A stretch of 64,000 nucleotides of DNA from Gp13-AA77 sp035578005 (GCA_035578005.1 DATJYK010000237.1:45404-109403), one strand, 5' to 3'. Shown: positions 16,548-26,769, counted from the first letter of the stretch. Notes: generated by a model from the sequence alone, not told the origin. A program made the numbers and translations.

Positions 16548-19500
16548 TTAAAACATCAACTTGGCTGCGAACTGGATCTCTCGAGCATTGAATACATCGC
16601 GCGGGCTGAAGAGGAGCACTGGAAGAGTAAACCCAGCCGGGGACGGCTGAGGCGCCGCATTCGGGCACGTCAGGATGTTTCCGCTTCCGCATGTTGTATT
16701 GAGGTCCTTAATGTTCGTCCGGTTGAAGGCGTTGAAGGCATCCACGGTCAATTCCAGACGCGCCTGTTCTTTCAGCTTAAAGCTCCGGCCTACTCTCAAG
16801 TCGACGGCGCCAAACCCTGGCCCGGTGTAGCTATTTCGCCCCAACGGGCATCCTGCGGGACACCCCGGCGAGCCAGCCGGGTATCCCGGGCGGTCGTTGA
16901 GCGGATTCCCGTCGTTGTTGAGGTCGTTGCCCGCATAGATCGTATACGGGGTGCCGCTCTGAACCGTAATCAGCCCATTGAACTGCATACCGCGCAGCAC
17001 GGGAACCTTGTCGGGTGCCGAGCTTGTGAAACTGAGCACAAACCGGTGCCGCATGTCCTGGCGCGAAACCGACTTCTCCAGGCTAAGGCTCGTCTGAGGA
17101 AAGTCGCCCAGGTTGCTGATCGAATCCACGTTGGAGATGGTCTTGGAATACGTGTAGCTGCCTCCCACGCCTAAATTGCCGCCCATGCGCTTCTGCACTT
17201 CCAACGTTCCGCCGTTGTAATCGGAAAAGCCTCCGTTGTAGCTGACGAAAAAGTCGCCGAGCGCCGGGTACAACAGATGGGAAGAGTAAATGGGTGTGCC
17301 GTCGGGCTGCGTGGCGCCCGAAAGAGGCGCGTTGAGATTTGTTGATATCGCGAGCAGGTTCGGTGCTCGCACAAAGAGGTAGCCGGCGCTGAAAATCACA
17401 TCCTTCGAAGCTTGATGCGCAACCTGCATGCTGGCGTGATAGGCGTAGGGATTACGCTGCGCGCCGTCCTTGTTCACCGATAGATTCGCCGAGCACCCCG
17501 GCGGGGTCTCGCTGAGGCAGGAAGGCTGAGGGACCGCTCCGGTCTCAAGCAGGTTAAGGGCGGCCGCCGTGGGCGCACTGGGTCCTTGCGCGGGTGTTAT
17601 CGTGCCCTGATAAAAGACCCCGGGCACTGGCGCGACGCCGGGAAACAGTGTGCTGGCGCCGGGCAGATTTCCCCGGCTGATGTCCTGGGCTACGTTGAAG
17701 ACCTGGCCGATGCTGCCTGCGACCCGGTCTGTGAAGATGCCAAAGCCCGCGCGCACCACCGTGGCTGAACTCGGCGCGTAAGCCAGGCCAAGCCGCGGCT
17801 GGAAATTGCTGAGGTCATTGCGGGTGGCAAACGGAGAGGGATAGGTTTCGAAGTCCCAGCGCAATCCATAAGAGACCGAAAGCCGGGGCGTCGCTCTCCA
17901 CTGGTCCTGAGCGAAGAATCCGTAAGCGTTGTAAGGGAAATGAAAGCGGGTGGCGTTTTGCCAGGTCGAAGGAACGGCTGAGTTCCAGGAAGTGCTGTAG
18001 GGTGGCTGAGAAGTGGCGCCTGTCAGGAATGGCCACCAGAAAACCACCGGCCCGTTGGCAGGGCTGTTCGAGGCCGGGCCGAACGTCAGGAGCGCATTCA
18101 AGCCTGGGAAGATGATGCGCGCGGGAAAGAACAGGTCCCAGGTGCTGTCGTCGATCAGCCGGTTGAAGTCGACGCCTGCTTTGATCGCGTGTCCTCGGAA
18201 CTCGTCCAGGACGCTATCGGAAACCTGCAGCCTGCTTTCACGGTAGAAGTCAAAGTCGCTGTAAGTCTTGCCGAGCAGGAGCAGATTTGAGATCTCGAAA
18301 GCCGGCTCACTGGTGACGGGCGCGTAGCCAAAGCTTCGTCGCGCCCACTGTACGCGGGCCTCATTCACCGCGTGCGAAGAGAGGACGGCCGTCTCATCCG
18401 CCAGCAGCGCCTGATCCCGAACCGTCACGTTTCGCGCAGCCGACGACATCACCGAGTCTCGGCCTCCGCCACCGGGGAACGTGTCATCGCCGGTGGAAGT
18501 GAAGTTGTAACGAAGCGAGAGACGCTGAGCGCGGCCCAGTGATTGATCAAACTTGGCGAGACCTTGGTCGTAATTGGCAGTCCGCACCTGATCGAGGGTC
18601 TCAGGCCTCAGCCCGGAAAACTGGCCGATAACGTTGTTGATGGCCGTGACCAACGACGGTGTCAGGAATTGGGCGAAGTTGTTCGATTCTTGGCGGCGTT
18701 GCCCTTCGTAACTGAGAAAATAGAACGCTTTTTTCTTCTTCACCGGCCCGCCCAGCGTGGCGCCGAACTGATTGTGACGCAGCGCGTAGGTGTCGGGCTG
18801 GGCCAGAATGGGCACGGCGTCAAGAGCGTTGTTGATTCCAAAATAGTAGAGCGACCCGTGAGGATTATCGGTCCCGGACCTGGTAACAATGTTGACGAAT
18901 CCCCCGAGACTGCGGCCATATTCGGCCAGGTAGGTGCTGTCGAGCACCCGGAACTCCTGCACAGCTTCCTGCGAGGGCGTTGCCCGGGGCAGCCCCGTGA
19001 ACGTCTGGACGTTGTCAGCGCCGTCCACTTGAATCATTGTGTTCAGCTCCGACTGTCCTCCGAAGCTGAGTCGGGGAGCGGCGGAAACACCGACGCCGGC
19101 GTTCGGTTCCTTGAAGGCGCCTCCGCCGACGTTCTCACGTCCCAGGTGAACGGTGGAGTCGAGCTTCGCAAAGTCGACAAAGTTGCGGCCGATGTTTGGT
19201 AGGGACTGAATCTCATGGGTTCCCACAACCCGGGTCATACCGCTCTCAGTCGTTTCAAGAAGCGGCACCCCGGTGACCACGACGATCTGCTTGACGTCAC
19301 CGACGCTCATTTGGAAGTCATAGGTGGCCGTCTCCGCAACCGAAAGGGATACCGGCGTCTGCACCGCCGTCTTGAACCTCGGCTTTTCGGCTTGAAGTTC
19401 GTAGTTTCCGGGTTCGAGGTCGAAAACATTGTATCGTCCGGCGCGATCCGTTGTGGCGGTCCGGACGGCTCCGGTGGCCAGATTCTTGAGCTGGACGCCG

Positions 19501-19640
19501 ACTCCGGGTATCGCCCCGCCTTGGTGATCGGTCACTACACCGGATAGGAAGGCCGCTGTGGTTTGGCCGGAAGCCAACCGCGAGCCGGCCACCAGCAGCC
19601 CGAGGAGCAGCACTGTTCGCAGGCCCGCCTTCTCTCCCAT
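16548..19640 (-). CDS. TonB-dependent receptor with carboxypeptidase-regulatory-like domain (Oar-like)
   Basis: A 1030-residue outer-membrane protein. The ATG at 19640 is chosen because GGAGG lies eight bases upstream; an in-frame GTG at 19649 overlaps that site. A signal peptide ends near RLASGQ. A carboxypeptidase-regulatory-like fold follows (about 30-110; GVVTDHQGGAIPG and GRYNVFDLEPGNYEL). The plug comes next (about 120-270; FGGQSELNTMIQVDGADN, VQEFRVLDSTYLAEYGRS, GGFVNIVTRSGT). The rest is a long beta-barrel ending in FAAKLMF, the aromatic end required for outer-membrane insertion. Such receptors are abundant in Acidobacteriota and import large substrates or act in secretion and adhesion. 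The divergent PadR/permease array may be co-regulated, but nothing in the sequence proves it. Confidence 0.92.
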   Translation of the reverse strand: MGEKAGLRTVLLLGLLVAGSRLASGQTTAAFLSGVVTDHQGGAIPGVGVQLKNLATGAVRTATTDRAGRYNVFDLEPGNYELQAEKPRFKTAVQTPVSLSVAETATYDFQMSVGDVKQIVVVTGVPLLETTESGMTRVVGTHEIQSLPNIGRNFVDFAKLDSTVHLGRENVGGGAFKEPNAGVGVSAAPRLSFGGQSELNTMIQVDGADNVQTFTGLPRATPSQEAVQEFRVLDSTYLAEYGRSLGGFVNIVTRSGTDNPHGSLYYFGINNALDAVPILAQPDTYALRHNQFGATLGGPVKKKKAFYFLSYEGQRRQESNNFAQFLTPSLVTAINNVIGQFSGLRPETLDQVRTANYDQGLAKFDQSLGRAQRLSLRYNFTSTGDDTFPGGGGRDSVMSSAARNVTVRDQALLADETAVLSSHAVNEARVQWARRSFGYAPVTSEPAFEISNLLLLGKTYSDFDFYRESRLQVSDSVLDEFRGHAIKAGVDFNRLIDDSTWDLFFPARIIFPGLNALLTFGPASNSPANGPVVFWWPFLTGATSQPPYSTSWNSAVPSTWQNATRFHFPYNAYGFFAQDQWRATPRLSVSYGLRWDFETYPSPFATRNDLSNFQPRLGLAYAPSSATVVRAGFGIFTDRVAGSIGQVFNVAQDISRGNLPGASTLFPGVAPVPGVFYQGTITPAQGPSAPTAAALNLLETGAVPQPSCLSETPPGCSANLSVNKDGAQRNPYAYHASMQVAHQASKDVIFSAGYLFVRAPNLLAISTNLNAPLSGATQPDGTPIYSSHLLYPALGDFFVSYNGGFSDYNGGTLEVQKRMGGNLGVGGSYTYSKTISNVDSISNLGDFPQTSLSLEKSVSRQDMRHRFVLSFTSSAPDKVPVLRGMQFNGLITVQSGTPYTIYAGNDLNNDGNPLNDRPGYPAGSPGCPAGCPLGRNSYTGPGFGAVDLRVGRSFKLKEQARLELTVDAFNAFNRTNIKDLNTTCGSGNILTCPNAAPQPSPAGFTLPVLLFSPRDVFNAREIQFAAKLMF

Positions 19641-20461
19641 GGTTTCCACCTCCGGTCAGGCCCCGAGCAGCAGGGCTGGGACGATGGAGCCAAATGATCT
19701 TGTCTCGCTCGCCGCAGCCCAGCCTGCCCACGCGTGGGTGCTTGACTGACATCGTGGACGTATATGTAACCGGAAGTCCGGAGCATTTCAAGGGAAATTG
19801 ATAGTCAAATCCTGCTATTCATCCTCGAATCTTGCTATTCGTCCCCCCCGGCTCACCTAAAGCGGACCAGAGCAGCTTAATCGGCTCGCTTGTACCTTGC
19901 CCTCCGTTCTTGACAGCTTAGCCCTTCTCGGCGACAGTTAACTTGTTGGTAGATTTGTCACAATCCTTGTCCGGTCGATTCTACAGTGCCACTTCTTATC
20001 TTGCTGATTTCGCGACACATTCCCAGTTTGTTCGTATCTCAACCTTCCCCCAAAGCTTTCCTTCGTGTCCGTATGTTCGTCAAAGGCAGCCCCCCGTCTC
20101 CTTTGCATTGCGAACCCTTACGCCGTCTGGCGTCAAATTCTTGCTCTCCGAGCACCTCCCTTGCCGACCCTGGAGGCATGCCAGCCACAACGCCATGATC
20201 GGCAGATTGGCAGAAGCAACTGAGAAGTTGGGAAATGGCGGTAAACTTGAGAACGTTTATTTGGCCTTGTTCTTTCAGTGGCTTACGCTGTGCAAAAGCC
20301 GATCCGCCCGCCACAGGGCTTCCCGCTGTGCGCAAACTTTACACCCTGGTCTCTACCAGCTTGCCCGCCACGGCCGGAAGACTGGGAAATGGCGGTCGTT
20401 TCCTGTTGACTTTCTACAGAAGTGGATGCTACGCTCCTGTTGATTTTCTAAAGGAGACGAC
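19641..20461. other. Divergent spacer between TonB receptor and PadR regulator
   Basis: About 820 bases with no credible gene; a 166-codon open frame on the plus strand lacks a start signal and protein-like composition. Two direct copies of TGCTATTC, each followed by TCC, start exactly 20 bases apart at 19813 and 19833, upstream of the receptor. This spacing of two helical turns fits binding of a dimeric regulator. AATGGCGGT also recurs at 20235 and 20389. Confidence 0.4.
20406..20435 (+). promoter_or_regulatory. Probable PadR promoter
   Basis: TTGACT at 20406-20411, an 18-base gap and TACGCT at 20430-20435, followed by a ribosome binding site AAGGAG five bases before the ATG of the PadR gene. 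The -10 is weak. Confidence 0.4.
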
Positions 20462-20806
20462 ATGACCGGAGGCAAGGACGATATTCTGCGAGGCACGCTG
20501 GACCTGTTGGTACTCAAGACGCTTGACACGCTCGGTCCCCTACACGGTTACGGCATCGCGCGCCGCATCGAGCAGGTTTCCGAGAATCTGCTGCACCTTA
20601 ATCAAGGAACGCTCTATCCGGCGCTCCTCCGTTTGGAGCAACGGGGCTGGATTAGCTCCAAGTGGGGCACGTCTGACAACAAACGCCGGGCCCGCTATTA
20701 TTCCCTCACGAACTCTGGCAAGAAGCAGCTCGCACGCGAGGCTGCGAGCTGGGAACGGATGGCGGGGATGATCGCTCGGATGCTGCAGGGCGAGATGATC
20801 GGATGA
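20462..20806 (+). CDS. PadR family transcriptional regulator
   Basis: A 114-residue winged-helix repressor. Family marks are the start LRGTLDLLVLKTLDTLGPLH, GYGIARRIEQ, and the wing-adjacent LNQGTLYPALLRLEQRGWI, followed by RARYYSLTNSGKKQL. PadR proteins act as dimers and usually repress neighbouring genes until a ligand binds. It is the first gene of a run leading into the ADOP permeases, the arrangement typical of Acidobacteriota, so it probably controls them. The last codons (GEMIG) are already part of the GATCGG tandem words that fill the following spacer. Confidence 0.93.
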   Translation: MTGGKDDILRGTLDLLVLKTLDTLGPLHGYGIARRIEQVSENLLHLNQGTLYPALLRLEQRGWISSKWGTSDNKRRARYYSLTNSGKKQLAREAASWERMAGMIARMLQGEMIG

Positions 20807-20855
20807 TCGGACGATCGGGTCATCGGGTGATTAGCGATTGGCGATTGGTGATTCG
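20797..20855. repeat. GATCGG/GATTGG tandem words before the first permease
   Basis: Degenerate 7-8-base units (GATCGGAT, GATCGGAC, GATTGGC, GATTGGT) run from the end of the PadR gene to the permease start. Similar words fill the other junctions: 23684-23718, 26770-26830 and 32996-33015. They are restricted to spacers of this array. Confidence 0.6.
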
Positions 20856-23672
20856 ATGGCATGGCTAACGGTTGCGCTGAGGCGTTTGCTCTCGACGTTT
20901 CGGCGGCGGCGCCTAGGGGACCTGGATGAAGAACTGCGCGCGCATCTCGACATGCTCGTCGAAGAGAATGTGCGCCGCGGCATGCTGCCTGAGGAAGCGC
21001 GATACGCAGCTTTGCGGAGCTTCGGTGGAGTTGAACAGGCCAAGGAGAGCTATCGCGAGCAAAGGGGATTGCCTATGATCGAGACACTCCTGCAGGACCT
21101 TCGCTACGCCTTTCGGATGCTGCGGAAGTCACCCGGCTTTGCAGCGGTAGTTATTCTTTCCCTCGCCCTCGGCATCGGCGCCAACACAGCAATCTTCAGC
21201 CTGATCGATGCCGTCATGATAAAAATGCTGCCCGTCCGCCAACCCGAACAGCTCGTGTTGCTCAACTGGGTTTCCAAGGGTCTCTCCTACGCGATCCGAG
21301 GGTACGACGGCGACTCCTACAAGGACAAAATGGGCCGCGACATCGGAACGTCCTTCTCGTATCCGATCTACGAGGCCATCCGGGCGCGCAACAACGCCTT
21401 TTCTGATGTGTTGGGCTTTGCGGACGCGGACCAACCGCTAAACATCAATGCCTTTGGGTTGTCCGGCTTGGCCAAGGGCGAGTACGTTTCCGGAAATTAC
21501 TTCTCCACGCTTGGAGTGGGCGCTGCTCTCGGCCGAACTTTCGTGTCCGAAGACGACAAGGCTGAAGCATCGCCGGTGGCGGTGATCAGCTACGCATATT
21601 GGACAAGTCGCTTTGGACGCGACCCGTCGGTGTTAGGCAAAGCGATGACGGTGAATAACGTTCCATTCACCTTGATCGGCGTGGCCGCGCCGGAGTTCTT
21701 CGGACTTCAGGCCGGACGCCCAACCGACGTTTGGATACCTCTTAGCACGCACATGCAGGTCGATCCCGGTTGGACGCGCTGGCTGCCTAAAGGTGAATCG
21801 GTGTTTTCCGCACGCACCGAATGGTGGGTGCTGATCATGGGACGGCTCAGGCCCGGCGTAACTGGACAACAAGCGTGCGCGGCCTTGGACCTGATTGTGC
21901 AGCAGGAAGCTGGCGGAACCGAAATACCGCCACCCGCAAGACGAACCATTAACAGGTCATTGCAGCTTCCGACCACCCAACTTGAACCTGCCAGTGGCGG
22001 CCTGGACGAACTGCGTCGCGAGTTCTCGCAGCCGCTTTTCGTGCTGATGGGCCTCGTAGGGCTGGTCCTCCTGATCGCTTGCGCCAACGTCGCGAATCTC
22101 TTGCTGGCCCGGGCGGAGTGGCGGCAGAAGGAGATTGCCTTGCGCCTGGCGCTGGGAGCGGGCCGGCGCCGGCTGATCCGCCAATTACTCACCGAAAGTG
22201 TGCTGCTGGCGGCCGCCGGTGGTGCTTGTGGCGTGACGCTCGCTTACTGGGCCAGTGGTCTTCTGTTGAAGTTCATGTCAAGCGGAGGTGATCCGATTCA
22301 GCTTGCGGTCTCTCCCGATCTGCGTGTGCTCGGCTTTACGGCGCTGATTTCTCTGCTCACCGGTATCTTCTTTGGACTCGCACCTGCGTTGCGCGGCACC
22401 CGGCTGGATTTGACACCGGCGCTCAAGGAGGGCACCGGCAGAGTCACCGGAGGTGCTGCGCGCGGCGGAAGAGGGCGCTTCGGGCTCGGCAAGGCGCTAG
22501 TGGTCGCGCAGGCCGCGATGTCGGTACTGCTGCTGGTGGGCGCCGGCCTGTTTGTGCGAACGCTCACCAACCTCCAGCACGAGAACCTGGGTTTCGACCG
22601 CAGTAATCTTCTTTTGTTCGGCATCGACGCCTCCCGAGCCGGTTACAAGGGCCAGCGCCTAGCCGATTTCTACCTGGAGATGCAGCACCGCATTGAGGCC
22701 ATTCCGGGCGTGCGCTCGGCGACGATGTCGCGGCACTTCCTCATCAATGATGGTTCAGGCGGCGAGGGGGTGATTATCGAAGGCTATGTTCCAAAGTCCG
22801 GTGAAGCCAATGGGGACGGATCTCTTGACACCTACGCTCATTACGTGGGCTCCCGCTTCTTTGACACCTTCCGCATTCCTGTCTTGGTCGGGCGAGTTAT
22901 CGACGATGGCGACACGGGTACCGCGCCTAGAGTCGGCGTGGTCAACCAGGCGTTTGCCCGCCGTTACTTTGGAAGTACCAGCCCTATCGGGCGGCGTTTC
23001 CGTTTCGATAACAAGACTGATCTATTGGACATGGCTATTGTCGGGGTGGTCGGCGATACCCTTTACGGAGAGATGCGCCAGGCTCCTCCTCCCACGGTGT
23101 ACGTTCCCTTTGTTCAGCACCCGAGCATTATGGACTTTCAGAACGTCGAAGTTCGCACCGGGGGAAATCCGACGAGCGTGCTCAACGCGGTGCGTCGCGT
23201 GATTCAAGATCTGGACCGGAACGTTCCCATGCGGGAGGTGATGACCCAAACGGAGCAGATTGACCAGGCCACCTTCCAGGAGCGGCTATTCGCGCAGCTT
23301 TCGAGCTTCTTTGCCCTGCTGGCGCTGGTGCTGGCCTGTGTGGGCCTGTACGGCATGATGTCCTACGCCGTCGCGAGACGAACCAACGAGATCGGGATTC
23401 GCATGGCGCTCGGCGCGGAGCAGGCGAAGATTCTGGGCATGGTGCTACGAGAGGCGATGACTCTCGCTGGTCTTGGGATCGCGATTGGAGTGCCCGCCGC
23501 GCTGGCCGTGTCGCGTCTGATTGCTGCCATGCTGTACGGACTGAAGCCGACTGACCCGTTGACAATCGCGTTGGCCACGACCGTGCTGGCAGCCGTTGCG
23601 TTCCTGGCCGGGTTTCTGCCGGCTCAACGCGCGTCGCGTGTGGACCCGATGGTGGCCCTGCGCTACGAATGA
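20856..23672 (+). CDS. ADOP-type ABC permease 1
   Basis: A 938-residue inner-membrane protein, far longer than a single FtsX/MacB permease. The ATG at 20856 is used; a TTG at 20838 lies within spacer repeats. The cytoplasmic N-terminal region (DLDEELRAHLDMLVEENVRRG) is ADOP-specific. Helix 1 follows (LSLALGIGANTAIFSLIDAV), then a periplasmic MacB-like domain, the first FtsX block (GLVLLIACANVANLLLARAE), a second periplasmic domain and a final FtsX block (LVLACVGLYGMMSYAV) ending VDPMVALRYE. No ATPase is fused or adjacent, hence the name orphan permease. MacB relatives expel peptides or drugs or drive lipoprotein and surface processes; substrates of ADOPs are unknown. Confidence 0.9.
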   Translation: MAWLTVALRRLLSTFRRRRLGDLDEELRAHLDMLVEENVRRGMLPEEARYAALRSFGGVEQAKESYREQRGLPMIETLLQDLRYAFRMLRKSPGFAAVVILSLALGIGANTAIFSLIDAVMIKMLPVRQPEQLVLLNWVSKGLSYAIRGYDGDSYKDKMGRDIGTSFSYPIYEAIRARNNAFSDVLGFADADQPLNINAFGLSGLAKGEYVSGNYFSTLGVGAALGRTFVSEDDKAEASPVAVISYAYWTSRFGRDPSVLGKAMTVNNVPFTLIGVAAPEFFGLQAGRPTDVWIPLSTHMQVDPGWTRWLPKGESVFSARTEWWVLIMGRLRPGVTGQQACAALDLIVQQEAGGTEIPPPARRTINRSLQLPTTQLEPASGGLDELRREFSQPLFVLMGLVGLVLLIACANVANLLLARAEWRQKEIALRLALGAGRRRLIRQLLTESVLLAAAGGACGVTLAYWASGLLLKFMSSGGDPIQLAVSPDLRVLGFTALISLLTGIFFGLAPALRGTRLDLTPALKEGTGRVTGGAARGGRGRFGLGKALVVAQAAMSVLLLVGAGLFVRTLTNLQHENLGFDRSNLLLFGIDASRAGYKGQRLADFYLEMQHRIEAIPGVRSATMSRHFLINDGSGGEGVIIEGYVPKSGEANGDGSLDTYAHYVGSRFFDTFRIPVLVGRVIDDGDTGTAPRVGVVNQAFARRYFGSTSPIGRRFRFDNKTDLLDMAIVGVVGDTLYGEMRQAPPPTVYVPFVQHPSIMDFQNVEVRTGGNPTSVLNAVRRVIQDLDRNVPMREVMTQTEQIDQATFQERLFAQLSSFFALLALVLACVGLYGMMSYAVARRTNEIGIRMALGAEQAKILGMVLREAMTLAGLGIAIGVPAALAVSRLIAAMLYGLKPTDPLTIALATTVLAAVAFLAGFLPAQRASRVDPMVALRYE

Positions 23673-23718
23673 AGCTAGAGGGATCGAGCCATCGAGTGAT
23701 CGATCGATTGGTGATCGC

Positions 23719-26700
23719 ATGAGCGGGCTGAGAGCGACCGTTTCACGTTGCCGCGCATTGGTGAAGCGCAGGCGCCTCGAAGCGGACTTAGAGGATGAGC
23801 TTCACGCCCATCTAGAAATGCTGCGGGATGAATACTTGTGCCGTGGCATGTCGCCTGAAGAAGCCCGTTATGCTGCCCTACGAGCCTTCGGCGGCGTGGA
23901 GCAAGTAAAGGAAGAATATCGGGAGCAAAGAGGAGAGTTCAGTATGGAGAGGCTACTGCAGGATGTGAGGTACGGCTTGCGTCAGTTGCGCAGGAATCCC
24001 GGATTTACCTTGGTGGCTGTACTGACGCTAGCCTTGGGCATTGGCGCCAATACGGCGATCTTCAGCGTGGTGAATGCGGTTGTGCTGCGCCCGCTGCCGT
24101 ATCCGCAGGGCGACCGGCTGCTGTGGATCTCCGAAATCCTGCCCGCACTCAAAGCCGAAGCCGCCGGCGCTGCCGACTATCTCGATTGGCGCGATCAGAA
24201 CCGCACACTTGCTGCTATTGCAGCTTTCGATGACTCGGCCAGCTATAATCTCACGGGCCGCGGTACTCCCTCTCGCGTTCACGCCGCGGCGGTCACTGCG
24301 AATTTTTTTGCCACGCTGGGCGTGAACCCTGCGCTGGGCCGCGCATTCACTGCCGACGAAGACAAGCCCAACAGCCGCGGGGCCGTCATCCTGATGCACT
24401 CTTTCTGGCAGCAGTACTTCGGCTCGGACGCGCAGGCGCTCGGCAAGACCGTCACATTGGACGCGGCGCCCTACACCGTTGTCGCAGTCATGCCCGCAAG
24501 CTTCCGCTTCCCAGGGAGTGCCGAAGTGCAAATGCTAGTGCCTCTCGCGCTCAACGAAGCGAGCGAACGGCTGCGGGTTCAAAACCGGCTCGTCAGCATC
24601 ATCGGCCGCCCGAACCCAGATGTCTCTCTTAGCCGCGTGAGGGGTGACTTGGACGCAATCCACAAGCGTAGCCAGGCTGCTGCGGCTGCGGCGCTGAGCG
24701 CCGGTCCCATGCCGGGCACGCCCGGTCCCGGCAATCAAAGCATGATGCAGGTTCGTGTAGGCCCCGGACCGGCTCCCGGTGGCGCGCCTACCGCCATGCG
24801 TGAGCCAGAAGGATCTGCCAATAACCCAGCCCCCGAAGCCCGCGGCAAAGGCATGGTCCAATTTCGCGATGAATCGGTGGCGCGTGGTCCAGGCGCCTCC
24901 AGAGGGATGCCTTCGGCAGCGAGCCAGGCGTCGGTTGCAAACGCGGGCCCGCAGAACCCTGCCGGCCCTACCGGTACACCGGCTTCCTCAAACCAAGTGT
25001 TTCGCACGTTCGGTCCCGGTCCAGGTGGGCCTCCGGGGCGCGCTGGCGCACCGAGCGGGCCCGGGCGCATGATGAGACTCACCGTGATGCCTGACGTAGA
25101 GCTTAAGGTGGTGCCGCTCAGTGAGCATCTTTTGGGGAACCTGCGCCCTGCCATGCTGACGCTGCTCGGCGTAGTTGGCTTGGTCCTGCTCATCGCCTGC
25201 GCTAACGTGGCCAACTTGATGCTGGCGCGCGCCTCCGTTCGCACCCGTGAACTCTCGGTGCGAGCGGTTCTAGGAGCAGGCCGCGCGCGTCTGGTGCGGC
25301 AACTGCTCTCGGAAAGCATCACCCTGGCTCTGATTGGAGGCGTGGCCGGTTTGTTGCTCGCAGCCTGGGGCGTTCCGGTGCTCACCCGCCTGATTCCGGC
25401 AAGCATCAGTGGCGACGCACTCAGCCTGATGCGTCCTCATGTTGATACCACTGTTCTCCTCTTTGCTCTCGGCGTGTCACTGGTGACGGGCATTCTGTTC
25501 GGACTCGCCCCGGGGCTCACTGCCACGCGGCCCGATTTGGCAGAAAAGCTGAAGGAGGGCTCGCCTGCTGCGACTGCCGGCGCTGGTCGCGGCGTGTTGC
25601 GCGGCGCTCTCGCCGTTGCGGAGCTCTCACTTGCACTGGTCCTTCTGATCGGAGCCGGACTGCTTGTGAAGAGCTTCTACCACGTGCTTTCGATCGATCC
25701 CGGCTTTGCACCTGACCACGTCCTCACCATGAATTTGCGGCTCACAGACATGCTCTATCCGCGGCCCGAGCAGAAGGCGGCCTTCTTCAGCGAGGTGCTA
25801 CGGCGCGTCGGGGCGCTGCCCGGCGTGAAATCCGCAGCCGTGGCGGACTCACTGCCGCTCACGCCCTATCACGCCAAGCTCATCATCAATACCGCCATGG
25901 CAACGCAGTCCGGTGGCCCGCCCACCTCCGAAACCACCATCATGATGTCCCGGCTCTCGGTTAGTCCGGCTTATTTCTACACGCTTGGCATTCCGGTAGA
26001 AAAGGGACGCACGTTCACTGACGCTGACGACGAGCACTCGCCGAAGGTCGCGGTTGTGAACCAGACGATGGCGAAGAACATGTGGCCGCGCGAGAACCCC
26101 ATCGGCAAGCAACTGCCGCTAATGACCGATTCGGTTACCGTTGTAGGCGTCGTGGCGGACACCCGGCACGAGGGTTTGAGCGAGAACGTGGAATCGGAGA
26201 TCTATGTGCCGTATTTGCAACAACCCATGGGCTCCATGCAGCTCGCGCTGCGGACCGCGGTGGACCCTGCCAGCCTCGCGAATGCCGTGCGCGCCCAGGT
26301 GACGGCCATCGATCCCGCGCAGCCGATCTACGACGTGGCCACACTCGAGCAAACGCTGGAAGACTCGATGGCTCCGCGCCGGTTCAATATGCTGTTGCTA
26401 GCGATTTTCGCTGCGCTGGCGCTAGCCTTGGCGACGGTAGGGATTTACGGCGTGATGGCCTTTTCCGTCACGCAGCGGACTCACGAGATCGGCATCCGTA
26501 TGGCGCTCGGCGCCGAGCGGCGCGATGTGCTGCGCTTGATTGTTCGCCATGGACTCGTGTTGACTCTCGTCGGCGTCGTCTTCGGCGTGGGCGGAGCCTG
26601 GGCGCTGACCCGTTTTCTCACAAGCTTCCTATTCGGCGTTCGACCGACGGACCCGGCCACCTTCATCGTGGTGTCGGCCGTGCTGGTTGCCGTATCGATG

Positions 26701-26769
26701 CTAGCGAGCTACATCCCCGCGCGCCGGGCGACAAAAGTGGATCCGATGGTGGCGCTCCGGTATGAATGA
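23719..26769 (+). CDS. ADOP-type ABC permease 2 with Pro/Gly/Ala-rich insert
   Basis: A 1016-residue permease, 46 bases after permease 1. The ATG at 23719 follows the GATCG spacer words. The layout matches its neighbours: N-terminal DLEDELHAHLEML, helix 1 (LTLALGIGANTAIFSVVNAV), MacB-like domain, FtsX block (VLLIACANVANLMLARASV), second periplasmic domain, final block (ALATVGIYGVMAFSV) and end VDPMVALRYE. It is ~130 residues longer than permeases 3 and 4. The extra is one low-complexity segment at about 318-452 rich in Pro, Gly, Ala, Ser and Met, just before the first FtsX block on the periplasmic side. Such a segment could be a flexible spacer or contact the wall. Substrate unknown. Confidence 0.9.
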   Translation: MSGLRATVSRCRALVKRRRLEADLEDELHAHLEMLRDEYLCRGMSPEEARYAALRAFGGVEQVKEEYREQRGEFSMERLLQDVRYGLRQLRRNPGFTLVAVLTLALGIGANTAIFSVVNAVVLRPLPYPQGDRLLWISEILPALKAEAAGAADYLDWRDQNRTLAAIAAFDDSASYNLTGRGTPSRVHAAAVTANFFATLGVNPALGRAFTADEDKPNSRGAVILMHSFWQQYFGSDAQALGKTVTLDAAPYTVVAVMPASFRFPGSAEVQMLVPLALNEASERLRVQNRLVSIIGRPNPDVSLSRVRGDLDAIHKRSQAAAAAALSAGPMPGTPGPGNQSMMQVRVGPGPAPGGAPTAMREPEGSANNPAPEARGKGMVQFRDESVARGPGASRGMPSAASQASVANAGPQNPAGPTGTPASSNQVFRTFGPGPGGPPGRAGAPSGPGRMMRLTVMPDVELKVVPLSEHLLGNLRPAMLTLLGVVGLVLLIACANVANLMLARASVRTRELSVRAVLGAGRARLVRQLLSESITLALIGGVAGLLLAAWGVPVLTRLIPASISGDALSLMRPHVDTTVLLFALGVSLVTGILFGLAPGLTATRPDLAEKLKEGSPAATAGAGRGVLRGALAVAELSLALVLLIGAGLLVKSFYHVLSIDPGFAPDHVLTMNLRLTDMLYPRPEQKAAFFSEVLRRVGALPGVKSAAVADSLPLTPYHAKLIINTAMATQSGGPPTSETTIMMSRLSVSPAYFYTLGIPVEKGRTFTDADDEHSPKVAVVNQTMAKNMWPRENPIGKQLPLMTDSVTVVGVVADTRHEGLSENVESEIYVPYLQQPMGSMQLALRTAVDPASLANAVRAQVTAIDPAQPIYDVATLEQTLEDSMAPRRFNMLLLAIFAALALALATVGIYGVMAFSVTQRTHEIGIRMALGAERRDVLRLIVRHGLVLTLVGVVFGVGGAWALTRFLTSFLFGVRPTDPATFIVVSAVLVAVSMLASYIPARRATKVDPMVALRYE

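Noticed and set aside
15225..17174. 649-codon open frame on the plus strand
   Set aside because: Antisense to the DinB-like, methyltransferase and TonB receptor genes; composition is that of a shadow frame.
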